From Paenibacillus sp. V4I3 (lineage in GTDB: Bacteria > Bacillota > Bacilli > Paenibacillales > NBRC-103111): a stretch of 64,000 bases of DNA. Where the stretch lies: contig NZ_JAUSZA010000001.1 in the NCBI RefSeq assembly GCF_030817215.1, positions 6,794,501 to 6,858,500 on the forward strand, written 5' to 3'. A model generated the notes under the pieces. That model ran no database searches and had not been told where the DNA came from. It saw only the letters and a program-made list of their open reading frames with translations. Position 1 is the stretch's first letter. Every line of letters starts with the position of its first letter. Shown here one piece after another: positions 1 through 9,671 of this stretch. The position numbers and the translations under genes are program-made.

Positions 1-512
1 CCAAACCAGCATCCATCAAAGTACCTTTGGCTCTCGGGAAAGCGATACCGTGATCGCTACTCGCTGCCGCTGTCCACCAGACAGCTCCGAAGGAAAGTGC
101 TTCCTGCGGTCCAGTAAATCCACCGCTTCCAATGCATGAAATACAAGCGGCTCCCGCTCTTTCTTGCTCATTCCCCGATAAATCAAAGGCAGCTCCACAT
201 TCTCATAAGCACTTAATCTCGGCAGCAAGTTAAAACTCTGAAAAACGAAGCCAATCTTCTGATTACGAATCTCAGCAAGCCCAGAATCCTTAAGACATTT
301 ATTGCATGACCATCCAGATCATAGATACCTTTATCTACAACATCCAAACACCCGATGATGTTCATCAGTGTTGATTTGCCGGAACCTGACGGTCCCATGA
401 TTGCCACGAACTCTCCATAATCAATATCTAACGAGACATCGTCTAACGCTTTAATCGTTTCCTCGCCCATCGTATAATACTTACTGGCATTTTCAATATG
501 AATTAATGTCAT
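1..512 (-). pseudogene. MacB/LolD-type ABC transporter ATPase, frameshifted and cut by window edge
   Basis: This is the nucleotide-binding subunit of a MacB/LolD-like ABC exporter (peptide or lipoprotein efflux family). The N-terminal frame, starting at ATG 512 behind a GGAGGTGAAGG ribosome site, carries the Walker A motif GPSGSGKST. Near position 296 the frame breaks: the stretch reading GLAEIRNQKIGFVFQSFNLL (Q-loop) continues in the next frame and runs to the signature LSGGQRQRVAI. A second disruption follows REPKVL just before Walker B at the window edge, where LMD is readable one base out of frame. A functional protein is therefore unlikely unless the indels are sequencing errors. Its partner permease and adaptor genes are not visible. 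Confidence 0.85.
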
Positions 513-572
513 AACCTTCACCTCCATTACTTGCACATCGTCCAAATAAATGAAGTATCCGATTCGTAACCC

Positions 573-942
573 TTATCGTTTCGCCTTATAAAACTCATGA
601 TACAGTTTCATCAGCGCCCTCTTCTCAATCCGCGACACATAGGAGCGGCTAATGCCCAGCTCCTTCGCAATCTCTCGCTGCGTCCGCTCTTCACCGCCAA
701 GCTCCAGCCCAAACCGGCCAACGACGACTTCCTTCTCGCGATCGTCCAAGATTTCCAAGTTCCGATATATTTTACTCTTCTCTATCTTGAGCTGAACCTT
801 ATCCACGACATCATCGGCCTCCGTGCCGAGAATATCGATCAACGTGATTTCATTCCCCTCTTTGTCCGTTCCGATGGGATCATGCAAGGAAACATCTTTG
901 CGCGTTTTCTTCAGCGAGCGCAGATGCATTAAGATCTCTATT
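573..942 (-). pseudogene. sigK: sigK fragment, 3' half (sporulation sigma factor K)
   Basis: Sigma-K is the late mother-cell sigma factor of sporulation. This fragment encodes its C-terminal half: the end of region 2, region 3 and the complete region 4 helix-turn-helix with TQREIAKELGISRSYVSRIE, ending in the usual basic tail. The 5' half is missing; homology begins around EIL just upstream of a methionine and an in-frame stop lies directly before it. A second sigK piece at 12828-13163 holds the upstream part and shares about 160 bp with this one. Those shared stretches encode nearly the same protein but differ at roughly 19 DNA positions by eye, mostly synonymous. They therefore come from two different sigK genes, not from one gene cut in two. 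Confidence 0.85.
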
Positions 943-1513
943 TAAATGTCATAAGTGTTCATTTGACACTTCTTAGATACATTTGGAGCATTACTTTTCA
1001 TAGAACCTTTGAATTGATTAAATTTTTAGATGCTTAACATTAATTTTAAAGAAATTGAAGAAAATACTTCTTACCTAACCTTTAGTTTTTGAATAACTCA
1101 AACCAAATTAAAATAGATGTAAAAGAAATCTTTCTCCCCCGACACAGTAACACTGGAAACCTATTTTTCTCCGCAACTTTATATACGAACAGCCGCTGAA
1201 CTCTACTAACGTTGCAAGCGGAACAAGCAACGGTAAGAGTACATCATTTATTGGGAAAAGAACACCTCCCTGCATCCTATCAAAGAAGTATTTAAGGATT
1301 AATAACCCTATCCTCAAAGAGAATGGGGATTATTTTTTATTTAGCATTTGTTTATTCTTACTTTGATGAGATTTTATTCAAATTTATGGAAGCGTTGCTT
1401 GGTGTACACAACCTTTTGACGTCCCGAACGGGTGCTCCGTTAACCATGAGCAGGTGTCAGACGAGAGGCTTAATCCGAAGGAAGCTGATTGCAGTTGAAG
1501 AACGGCTTGATTA
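943..1513. other. AT-rich stretch without a recognisable gene
   Basis: About 570 bases with no open frame that resembles a known family. Short frames at 1108-1317 (-) and from 1323 (+) are unconvincing. A small inverted repeat, AAGTGT-N7-ACACTT at 953-971, is visible, but nothing ties it to a regulator. The region lies between the sigK fragment and the terminator of the giant surface-protein gene and probably consists of eroded sequence. Confidence 0.5.
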
Positions 1514-1630
1514 GCGAAAACTGCCAGTCAATGCTCAAACCAAAACTTATACATTTTCACTATCATGGAGGTAACCGGGCTGACGAAAGAGGAGATTGAA
1601 AAATTAAATATAAGCACTGTTGATTTATAG
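1514..1630 (+). pseudogene. possible C-terminal tail of an Rpn/PD-(D/E)XK transposase-like nuclease
   Basis: The plus-strand frame ending at TAG 1628-1630 reads MEVTGLTKEEIEKLN. This resembles the C-terminal tail common in Rpn-family (recombination-promoting, PDDEXK_2) proteins, where VTGLSxEEIEKL is frequent. Nothing of the catalytic domain is present upstream. The call rests on one short motif and remains tentative. Confidence 0.3.
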
Positions 1631-1634
1631 CAAA

Positions 1635-1684
1635 AAAAGGGACTATCCTCCGGCAATCATTCATGCCTGCGGATAGTCCCTTTT
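1635..1684. terminator. strong intrinsic terminator, bidirectional
   Basis: Perfect inverted arms AAAAGGGACTATCC (1635-1648) and GGATAGTCCCTTTT (1671-1684) enclose a loop with a further imperfect stem. A and T runs lie on both sides. It sits 70 bp beyond the stop codon of the giant surface-protein gene and would end its transcript. Confidence 0.85.
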
Positions 1685-1756
1685 CCATTCGTTCATCTGA
1701 ATTTTTTGCTGCCGATCAATTTGGCGCTCAGCGATAGCAGCCCCGCATCAGAACCA

Positions 1757-4700
1757 CTACGGTTTCGCTTGTAAAGCTCTGAGAATGACCGTGACCGCTT
1801 CTGCGCGGGTCGTGTTCACTTTCGGTTTCACTGTGCCGTCTTCATAACCGTTGATCAAGCCTTTGGCTGTCGCCGTTGCAAGAGCCGTGCGTGCCCAGTC
1901 GGATATTTCGGCGCTATCCGGGAAGTTGACGCTCTTGTCCGTCGCAGCCAGCTTGGCGGCGCGAACGACGATCGCCGCCATTTGCTCGCGGGTAATGAGA
2001 TCGTCCGGCCCGAAACTGTTATCGCTATACCCGGCAATAATGCCTGTCGCTGCGGCAGTCGCAATCGCGCTCTTGGCCCAGTGGGTTTCCGTATCGGCAA
2101 AGGTTTTGCCATCTTGCGCCCCAAGATGGAACGCTTTGACGATGACGGTCACGAATTCCGCTCTTGTGATGTTCGCATTCGGCTTAAACGTGTTGTCTGG
2201 ATAGCCTTTAATCGCGCTGAGCTTTACCAGTTCCAGCACGTTCGCTTCGGACCAATGTCCTTTGATATCGGCAAAGTCCGCTTCGTTCGTTTGCGGCTGC
2301 GCGGTCTTCGCTTTATCCGATACCAGAACGGCAAATTTCGTAAAATGGCTCACCGATCCGGATGCCGTCCCGTTCGCTTCGTCGACTTTCAGGATTTCCA
2401 ATGTCACCCATTTATGGGTTTGTTCATTCAGCCAATATACGCCTGCCGTCGACTTCGCAAAGTCCGCCTTCGTCTTGTCGAAAGGTAGTGTAATAACGAC
2501 CGGCTTGCTAAAGTCGCCATCCTTATCTTTCTTGATCTCGTACACCTCGCTGACCAATTGCAAAGCGCTGTCTACGGGCAGGATCGAGATGTCGTTCACT
2601 TTATCTACCGTAACTTGAATGTTGCTAGCCATCGCTCCGGCCGGAACTTCGATTGTGACTCCGTTCAGCGTTATCGTTCCCCCGCTGGCAGCCGCAATCG
2701 TTGCGGAGTTAGTTGCGGCACCGTCGCCGCCACCACTTGTTGCGGTTGTGCCTGTGGTCGTAACCGTCGTATAGATGACAAATTGGGTAAAGTGTTTCGT
2801 CCAAACCACTAGGTCATTACCCACCGTAATTTTCTTGTCTCCGCCTGCGGCAATTTCGCTGTCTGCCGCTGCTTGGGTGTCTGCGGATACCGTGCCCGTG
2901 ATCTCGGTAAATACGCCATTTCGTACAAAACCGACCTGTTTGCCCTTTTGGTTCGGGAAGAGCAAACGCACCGCCTTATCGAACGTTAACGATACATCCG
3001 TCGATCCGATTTCAATGACGGTGCTCACGGTGCCGCTATTGACCGTTACGCTGCTGTTGCTTTGCACTTGCGGCAGCTTGATTGTGCCGTCCCAATTGGC
3101 GGGAGCCGTAATTTTCGTTCCGTCTGGAATCGTTACACTCACATTGCCCAGAGTGGTAGCCGCTTGCACTTCCACTAACGGGAGCGTCGCTTCTTTGTTC
3201 GATCCTGCCGTTGTCGTTGCGACCGCAATCTCGGCATTCGTTACGCTCGCAGGGACGGTAATGGATACAGGTTCAGTCGTCACCTGAATCGGTGCAGTAG
3301 AACTGGCCGTTATCGCTTCGGCTCTAGTCACGTTCACGGTGTACGTCTGCGTGGTCTTTCCGTCTTGAGCCGTTACTGCCACGGTGATCGGATTGTTACC
3401 CACGCTCAGGCTGATCGCCCCCGACGCTTGCCCGCTCGTCACTGCCGTTCCGTTCACCGTCATCGTCGCATTGCTATCCGATATTGTTGGCGTCACTGTC
3501 ACCAACGTTACACCGTTCGCCACGCTCGCTTTGTAGGAAAATGTACCCGGATCAAACGACGGACTCAACGTTTTTCCTGATACTGCCATACTGCTCAGAT
3601 TCGCATTACTGGATGCGCTCGGTGTTGCGGATTTCGGTGTTGCGCTGACTTCGTTGGAGAAGTTGCTATTTCCTCCCGCGTTGCTCGCCTTTACTGCGAA
3701 ATAATAGGTCGCGCCGTTCGTCAGCCCCGTTACCGTGTAGCTGTAGGTCGCGCCGCTCACTGTCGCTATGGGGGATAAGCCATAGGAGCCGGAAGCTGTT
3801 CCCTCATATACACTATAGGCGACTGTTTCTGATACGCCGTTCCAAGTTAACGCAATTTGCCCATTCCCAGCTATTGCTGTAAGCCCCGTAGGCGCCAAAG
3901 GTGCTGAGGATGGTGCTGAAGACACTGCCGCATTGACGGTCAACTTGGCTACGTTGCTTGTTGCTGTTGCTGTTTTGCTACCTGTCGCACTAGTGTCGGT
4001 GTTGGTCACCACGCAGTAGTAGTACGTCGTCCCGGCAGTTGTGGTCGGTACTGCATATGATGCGCTCGTCGCCCCGCTGATGAGCGTGCCTCCGCTGGTG
4101 CTGTTCGTGGTGCTGCTGTACCACTGATAGCTAAGCGAGGCTCCACCGCTAGCTGCAACAGTCAGGGTGGCGCTGCCTCCCATGTTTACCTTTTGATCCG
4201 TCGGCTGGGTGCCGATGCTCGGCGTGGCCGCGTTGGTCAGCGCGTTCACCGTTACCGTGGCTACGCTGCTCGTTGCCGTGGCCGTTTGGCTGCCCGTCGC
4301 GCTGCTGTTCGTGTTCGTCACTACGACGTAGTAGTACGTCGTTCCCGTCGTTGTTGTTGGCGCTGCATACGATGTGCTCGTTGCGCCGCTGATCGATGTG
4401 CCGCCGCCATTGCTGCTGGTCGTGTTGCTGTACCACTGGTAGCTCAGCGTTCCGCTGTCGCTCACCGTCGCCGCTACGCTCAGAAGCGCGCTGGCGCCTT
4501 CGTTCACCGTTGCTCCCGTCGGCTGCGTGCCGATGCTCGGCGTTGCCACGTCGGTCAGCGCGTTCACCATTACCGACGCCGCACTGCTTGTCGCCGTCGC
4601 CGTTTGGCTGCCCGTCGCGTTGCTGTTCGTGTTGGTCACAACGACGTAGTAGTATGTCGTTCCCGCCGTTGCCGTCGGCGCTGCATACGATGTGCTCGTT

Positions 4701-7700
4701 GCCCCGCTGATTGCTGCGCCGCCGCTATTGCTGCTGGTCGTGTTGCTGTACCACTGATAGCTCATCATTCCGCTATCGCTCACCGTCGCTGCTACGCTCA
4801 AGGTCGGGCTGCTCGCCCCTTCGTTCACCGTTGCTCCCGTCGGCTGCGTGCCGATGCTCGGCGTGGCCGCGTTGGTCAGCGCGTTCACCGTTACCGACAC
4901 CGCGCTACTCGTCGCCGTCGCCGTTTGGCTGCCCGTCGCGCTGCTGTTCGTGTTCGTCACCACGACGTAGTAGTATGTCGTTCCCGTCGTTGTCGTCGGC
5001 GCTCCATACGATGCGCTCGTTGCCCCGCTGATTGCTGCGCCGCCGCTATTGCTGCTGGTCGTGTTGCTGTACCACTGGTAGCTCAGCGTTCCGCTATCGC
5101 TCACCGTCGCTGCTACGCTCAGAGGCGCGCTATCGCCTACGCTCACCGTTGCGCCCGTCGGCTGCGTGCCAATGCTCGGCGTGACCGCGTTCGTCAGCGC
5201 GTTCACAACAACTGCCACCGCATTGCTCGTTGCCGTCGCTGTTTGGCTGCCCGTTGCGCTGCTGTTCGTGTTCGTCACCACGACGTAGTAGTATGTCATT
5301 CCCGCCGTTGTCGTCGGCGCTGCATACGACGCACTCGTTGCGCCGCTGATTGCTGTGCCGCCGCTATTGCTGCTGGTCGTGTTGCTGTACCACTGGTAGC
5401 TCAGCGTTCCGCTGTCGCTCACCGTCGCTGCTACGCTCAAGCTCGGACTGCTGTCACCTTCGTTCACCGTTGCGCCCGTCGGTTGTGTGCCGATGCTCGG
5501 CGTGGCCGCGTTCGTCAGTGCGTTCACCGTTACCGCCACTACGCTGCTCGTTGCCGTGGCCGTTTGGCTGCCCGTCGCGCTGCTGTTCGTGTTCGTCACT
5601 ACGACATAGTAGTATGTCGTTCCCGCCGTTGCCGTCGGCGCTGCATACGATGCGCTCTTTGCACCGCTGATCGCTGCGCCGCCGCTATTGCTGCTGATCG
5701 TGTTGCTGTACCACTGGTAGCTCAGCGTCCCCCCGTCACTCACCGTCGCTACTACGCTCAAGGCCGGGCTGCTCACGCCTTCGCTCACCGTTGCTCCCGT
5801 CGTCTGTGTGCCGATGCTCGGCGTGGCCGCGTTCGTCAGCGCGTTCACCGTTACCATCGCCGCGCTGCTCGTCGCCGTCGCCCTTTGGATGCCCGTCGCG
5901 CCGAAGTTCGTGTTCGTCACCACGACGTAGTAGTACGTCGTTCCCGCCGTTGACGTCGGCGCTGCATACGATGAGCTCCTTGCGCCGCTGATCAATGTGC
6001 CGCCGCTATTGCTGCTGCTCGTGTTCCTGTACCACTGGTAGCTCAGAAATCCGCTGTCGCTCACCGTCGCCGCTACGCTCAAGATCGGGCTGCTGGCGCC
6101 TTCGTTCACCGTTGCTCCCGTCGGCTGCGAGTAGATGCTCGGCGTTGCCGCATTCGTCAGCGGGATCGCCGTAACCGTGGCTACGCTGCTCGTTGCTGTT
6201 GCTGTCTTGCTGCCTGTAGCTCCGCTGTTCGTGTTCGTCACCACGACGTAGTAGTACGTCGTTCCCACCGTTGACTGATACGCTACAAGTGATGCGCTCG
6301 TTCCTATGAAGATAATCGGTGTGCCTCCGCTATTACTGTTGCTCGTGTTCTTGTACCACTGGTAGCTCAGCGTTCCGCCGTCGCTCACCGTCGCCGCTAC
6401 GCTCAGATTCGCGCTGGAGCTGACGTTCACTGTTCGGTTCGCAGGCTGCGTGCCGATGCTCGGCGTGGCCGCGTTGGTTACCGCGTTCACCGTAACCGTG
6501 GCTACGCTGCTCGTTGCCGTTGCCGTTTGGCTGCCCGTTGCGTCGCTGTTCGTGTTCGTCACCACGACATAGTAGTACGTCGTTCCCGTCGTTGTCGTTG
6601 TCGTTGGCGCTGCATACGATGCACTCGTTGCGCCGCTGATTGCTGTTCCACCGCTATTGCTGCTGGTCGTGTTGCTGTACCACTGGTAGCTCAGCGTCCC
6701 CCCATCACTCACCATAGCTGCTACGCTCAGAGACGCGCTGTCGCCTTCGTTCACCGTTTGGTTCGCAGGCTGCGTGGTAATGTTTGGCGTTACCGCATTT
6801 GTCATTGTCCACTTCGCGTACAGCGTCGTATCCGCCGTAATCGGAGTATTGAAATCGAATGCTGTGTTCAAACCGCTGTCGCTGTACCATCCGCCGAACG
6901 TGTACCCGGTCTTCGTCGGGTCGGCAGGCCGGGTCGCCTTGCTGTTATAGTTCACCGTCTGGCTGCTCACAGGCGTACCGCCATTACTGTTGAAGCTTAC
7001 TTTCTGTGCAACAACAATAAAGCATGCTTTGACAGAACCAGGCGCAGGATCGCTGAACGTACCATTACCACAAGTGAAAGCACTGCTAAAATCCCCATAT
7101 GTATAGTTCACATTCGAGCCGTAACGCACATGCACTGTGCTGGAACTCGCAACACTGCAGGCATCCTGCTCAAAAGCGCAAAATGCAAGATTAGCCGAGC
7201 TCACTGCAACCGCACTTGCCGCCCCGTAACTTCCGTCCTTCGTCGTTACTGTGATGAAAGTTATTCCGGCGCCCACCGGCGTCACAACGCCACTGCTGTC
7301 CACCGTCACTACCGACGTATCGCTGCTCGACCATATCACATTTTGGTTCGCTGCGTTGCTCGGCGATACGGTTGCCGTCAGCGTAGCCGTGCCGCCCCCC
7401 ACCATCAGCGTCAGCGTGCTCTTATCCAGCGTCACTCCTGTCACCGGCACCGCCGTCCACTTCGCGTACAGCGCCGTATCCACCGTAATCGGAGTATTGA
7501 AATCGAAGGACGTGGTCAGACCGCTGTCGCTGTACCATCCGCCGAACGTGTACCCGGTCTTCGTCGGGTCGGCAGGCTGGGTCGCCGTGCTGTTATAGTT
7601 CACCGTCTGGCTGCTCACAGGCGTACCGCCGTTACTGTTGAAGCTTACTGTCTGTACAAGGATAAAGCATGCTTTGCGAGAACCAGGCGCAGGATCGCCG

Positions 7701-9484
7701 AACCTTTTATTATCACAAGTGAAAGCACTACTAAAATCCCCATATGTATAGTTCTCATTCGAGCCGTAACGCACATGCACTGTGCTAGAACTCGTAAAAC
7801 TGCAGGTATCCTGCTCAAAAGCGCAAAATAAAAGATTAGCCGAGCTCACTGCAACCGCACTTGTCGCCGTGTAACTTCCGTCCTTCGTCGTCACCGTGAT
7901 GAAAGTTATTCCGGCGCCTACCGGCGTCACCACGCCGCTGCTGTCCACCGTCGCTACCGACGTATCGCTGCTCGTCCATGTCACATTTTGGTTCGCTGCG
8001 TTGCTCGGCGATACGGTCGCCGTCAACGTAGCCGTACCGCCTCCCACCATCAGCGTCAGCGTGCTCCTATCCAGCGTCACTCCTGTCACTGTCACCGCCG
8101 TCCACTTCGCGTACAGTGTCACGTCGACTGAACCTATACTGATCGGGGCACCTGCCACGTAATCCGTTCCGGTTCCGTCCGCCTTCGTATTCCAACCCGC
8201 GAACGTGTAGCCCGTCTTCACTAGGCCTCCCGTGTTGCCCAGAACCGGGGCCGTATCTCCCGACTGATAAGTGGTGCTGTTCGTCGGCGCGCTTCCGGAC
8301 GTAGCGACGTTGCCGTCATACTTCACAGTGTATATCATTGTAAGTTTCATGACGGTTGCTTTATTGCTGTTACCCCCATCCCTATACACAACATAGGGCG
8401 TGCCTCTGCTGTCTATCGCTATCGATGTATAAGTAACCTTGCCTGCCGAGAAGCCCTCACTGCCTACGGTCACCCAATTGCTCCCATTGTATTTCTTCAC
8501 GGTCGCTTTATTGGAGTTCTCATTATCATTATATACAACATAAGGGGTGCCGCTGCTGTCTATCGCTATCGATGTATCAGTAACTAAGCTTGTAGAAATA
8601 CCCCCACTGCCTACGGTCACCCAACTGCTCCCATCGTATTTCATCACGGTCGCTTTAAAGGATTGCCCATTTTTATATGCAACATAAGGGGTGCCGCTAC
8701 TGTCTATCGCTATCGATGTATGAACACCGTTACCTGCCGTGTAGCCCGCATTGCCTACGGTCACCCAACTGCTCCCATTATATTTCATCACGGTCTGTTG
8801 AAAGACGTACATCACAGGACCACTATATGCAACATAAGGGGTGCCGCTGCTGTCTACCGCTATCGATGTAAACTGAGCTATATCTGCCGAGAAGCCCGCA
8901 CTGCCTACGGTCACCCAACTGCTCCCATTGTATTTCATCACAGTCGCTTTAGAGGAGATCCCATCCTGATATACAACATAAGGGGTGCCGCTGCTGTCTA
9001 TCGCTATCGATGTATAATAAGCCGCACTTGCCGAGAAGCCCGCACTGCCTACGGTCACCCAACTGCTCCCATTGTATTTCATCACAGTCGCTTTATTGTA
9101 GTTGTTCCCAGCATCGCTATATACAACATAAGGGGTGCCGCTACTGTCGATGGCTATACTTGTATACATTGCTTCACCTGCCGAAAAACCGGCGGAGCCT
9201 ACATTCACCCACGAGCTTCCGTTATATTTCATGACGGTTGCTTTATTGCCGTAAGCATAATCCCTATACACAACATAAGGGGTGCCGCTGCTGTCGATGG
9301 CTATACTTGTATAATCTGCATTACCTGCCGAAAAACCGGCGGAGCCTACATCGAACCATTCTTCAGCCGCCGCTTGGGCAACCATTGGCGCGCCCATATA
9401 GTAGGCTACGCCTGACAAAAAAATCAGCATCCCCAGCATGAAACTTAATAAGTTACGATTAGTCTGCTTTACTTTTCGATTCAT
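1757..9484 (-). CDS. giant multidomain S-layer-anchored surface protein (2575 aa)
   Basis: Predicted extracellular adhesin or carbohydrate-contact protein held on the cell wall by SLH domains. A signal peptide covers about residues 1-40 (basic start, hydrophobic stretch, AQA-A). Seven ~48-residue repeats with the core YTSIAIDSSGTPYVVY follow (about 45-390) and probably form a seven-bladed beta-propeller. Next come InlB-B (ending LYAKW) and BIG2 domains alternating with two copies of a ~60-residue four-cysteine module (FCAFEQD...C..C). Nine Ig-like repeats of ~107 residues follow (about 900-1850), then FN3 (~1860-1950), a cadherin-like sandwich (~1960-2060), a ZU5-like region and three SLH domains (~2410-2575; GHWSE, THWAK, SDWAR). 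No catalytic domain is recognised. I start at ATG 9484 (GAGAGG just upstream) rather than 9502. The terminator at 1635-1684 follows. The kinase/regulator pair upstream on the same strand may control it. Internal repeats can expand or contract. Confidence 0.9.
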   Translation of the reverse strand: MNRKVKQTNRNLLSFMLGMLIFLSGVAYYMGAPMVAQAAAEEWFDVGSAGFSAGNADYTSIAIDSSGTPYVVYRDYAYGNKATVMKYNGSSWVNVGSAGFSAGEAMYTSIAIDSSGTPYVVYSDAGNNYNKATVMKYNGSSWVTVGSAGFSASAAYYTSIAIDSSGTPYVVYQDGISSKATVMKYNGSSWVTVGSAGFSADIAQFTSIAVDSSGTPYVAYSGPVMYVFQQTVMKYNGSSWVTVGNAGYTAGNGVHTSIAIDSSGTPYVAYKNGQSFKATVMKYDGSSWVTVGSGGISTSLVTDTSIAIDSSGTPYVVYNDNENSNKATVKKYNGSNWVTVGSEGFSAGKVTYTSIAIDSRGTPYVVYRDGGNSNKATVMKLTMIYTVKYDGNVATSGSAPTNSTTYQSGDTAPVLGNTGGLVKTGYTFAGWNTKADGTGTDYVAGAPISIGSVDVTLYAKWTAVTVTGVTLDRSTLTLMVGGGTATLTATVSPSNAANQNVTWTSSDTSVATVDSSGVVTPVGAGITFITVTTKDGSYTATSAVAVSSANLLFCAFEQDTCSFTSSSTVHVRYGSNENYTYGDFSSAFTCDNKRFGDPAPGSRKACFILVQTVSFNSNGGTPVSSQTVNYNSTATQPADPTKTGYTFGGWYSDSGLTTSFDFNTPITVDTALYAKWTAVPVTGVTLDKSTLTLMVGGGTATLTATVSPSNAANQNVIWSSSDTSVVTVDSSGVVTPVGAGITFITVTTKDGSYGAASAVAVSSANLAFCAFEQDACSVASSSTVHVRYGSNVNYTYGDFSSAFTCGNGTFSDPAPGSVKACFIVVAQKVSFNSNGGTPVSSQTVNYNSKATRPADPTKTGYTFGGWYSDSGLNTAFDFNTPITADTTLYAKWTMTNAVTPNITTQPANQTVNEGDSASLSVAAMVSDGGTLSYQWYSNTTSSNSGGTAISGATSASYAAPTTTTTTGTTYYYVVVTNTNSDATGSQTATATSSVATVTVNAVTNAATPSIGTQPANRTVNVSSSANLSVAATVSDGGTLSYQWYKNTSNSNSGGTPIIFIGTSASLVAYQSTVGTTYYYVVVTNTNSGATGSKTATATSSVATVTAIPLTNAATPSIYSQPTGATVNEGASSPILSVAATVSDSGFLSYQWYRNTSSSNSGGTLISGARSSSYAAPTSTAGTTYYYVVVTNTNFGATGIQRATATSSAAMVTVNALTNAATPSIGTQTTGATVSEGVSSPALSVVATVSDGGTLSYQWYSNTISSNSGGAAISGAKSASYAAPTATAGTTYYYVVVTNTNSSATGSQTATATSSVVAVTVNALTNAATPSIGTQPTGATVNEGDSSPSLSVAATVSDSGTLSYQWYSNTTSSNSGGTAISGATSASYAAPTTTAGMTYYYVVVTNTNSSATGSQTATATSNAVAVVVNALTNAVTPSIGTQPTGATVSVGDSAPLSVAATVSDSGTLSYQWYSNTTSSNSGGAAISGATSASYGAPTTTTGTTYYYVVVTNTNSSATGSQTATATSSAVSVTVNALTNAATPSIGTQPTGATVNEGASSPTLSVAATVSDSGMMSYQWYSNTTSSNSGGAAISGATSTSYAAPTATAGTTYYYVVVTNTNSNATGSQTATATSSAASVMVNALTDVATPSIGTQPTGATVNEGASALLSVAATVSDSGTLSYQWYSNTTSSNGGGTSISGATSTSYAAPTTTTGTTYYYVVVTNTNSSATGSQTATATSSVATVTVNALTNAATPSIGTQPTDQKVNMGGSATLTVAASGGASLSYQWYSSTTNSTSGGTLISGATSASYAVPTTTAGTTYYYCVVTNTDTSATGSKTATATSNVAKLTVNAAVSSAPSSAPLAPTGLTAIAGNGQIALTWNGVSETVAYSVYEGTASGSYGLSPIATVSGATYSYTVTGLTNGATYYFAVKASNAGGNSNFSNEVSATPKSATPSASSNANLSSMAVSGKTLSPSFDPGTFSYKASVANGVTLVTVTPTISDSNATMTVNGTAVTSGQASGAISLSVGNNPITVAVTAQDGKTTQTYTVNVTRAEAITASSTAPIQVTTEPVSITVPASVTNAEIAVATTTAGSNKEATLPLVEVQAATTLGNVSVTIPDGTKITAPANWDGTIKLPQVQSNSSVTVNSGTVSTVIEIGSTDVSLTFDKAVRLLFPNQKGKQVGFVRNGVFTEITGTVSADTQAAADSEIAAGGDKKITVGNDLVVWTKHFTQFVIYTTVTTTGTTATSGGGDGAATNSATIAAASGGTITLNGVTIEVPAGAMASNIQVTVDKVNDISILPVDSALQLVSEVYEIKKDKDGDFSKPVVITLPFDKTKADFAKSTAGVYWLNEQTHKWVTLEILKVDEANGTASGSVSHFTKFAVLVSDKAKTAQPQTNEADFADIKGHWSEANVLELVKLSAIKGYPDNTFKPNANITRAEFVTVIVKAFHLGAQDGKTFADTETHWAKSAIATAAATGIIAGYSDNSFGPDDLITREQMAAIVVRAAKLAATDKSVNFPDSAEISDWARTALATATAKGLINGYEDGTVKPKVNTTRAEAVTVILRALQAKP
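3930..6800 (-). repeat. tandem array of nine ~321-bp units inside the surface-protein gene
   Basis: Nine direct repeats of about 321 bp encode the Ig-like domains. Boundaries recur at about 4225, 4548, 4868, 5189, 5508, 5829, 6151 and 6472, each near a block coding TPSIGTQPTGATV. Units in the middle of the array (about 4230-5830) are almost identical in DNA. The outermost units at each end are more divergent, the usual sign of homogenisation and copy-number change in the interior. Confidence 0.9.
8340..9370 (-). repeat. seven ~145-bp tandem repeats encoding propeller blades
   Basis: Seven consecutive repeats share the DNA core coding DSSGTPYVVY and KATVMKYNGSSWV. The number seven matches the blade number of a closed beta-propeller. 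Divergence between units is concentrated in the segment after VVY, which would place it in one exposed loop of each blade. Confidence 0.85.
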
Positions 9485-9621
9485 TTTCCTCTCACTCCCC
9501 ATCTATAATAAATCAATATTAATATTCTGGTATCCAACACCACCGACGCCCCCTATTATATCCTTTATAAGTCTACTAAAGCCAACTAAAAGAATAATGA
9601 AAGATTCGGCCATAAATAGAA

Positions 9622-9657
9622 AAAAAACGCGTAGCATCAAGCCTTCGCGTTTTTTTA
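9622..9657 (-). terminator. intrinsic terminator after the BTAD response regulator
   Basis: Arms AAAAAAACGCG and CGCGTTTTTTT enclose a 14-base loop 15 bp downstream of the regulator stop codon at 9672. The flanking A and T runs make it usable on either strand. Confidence 0.8.
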
Positions 9658-9671
9658 ATTGACGTCATTAT

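Noticed and set aside
1108..1317. Minus-strand open frame of 69 codons
   Set aside because: No ribosome site, no family resemblance and no conserved pattern; the stretch looks eroded.
4193..5953. Long plus-strand open frame of 586 codons rich in Arg, Ala and Cys
   Set aside because: It is the antisense of the repeated Ig-like array; the absence of stops follows from the GC-rich repeat unit, and its composition resembles no protein family.
3930..6800. CRISPR array or satellite
   Set aside because: The repeats are 321 bp, directly adjacent, in frame and protein-coding; there are no unique spacers.
6527..9415. Plus-strand open frames of 434 and 250 codons opposite the surface gene
   Set aside because: They mirror the propeller and Big2/InlB repeats of the minus-strand gene and are repetitive in the same period.
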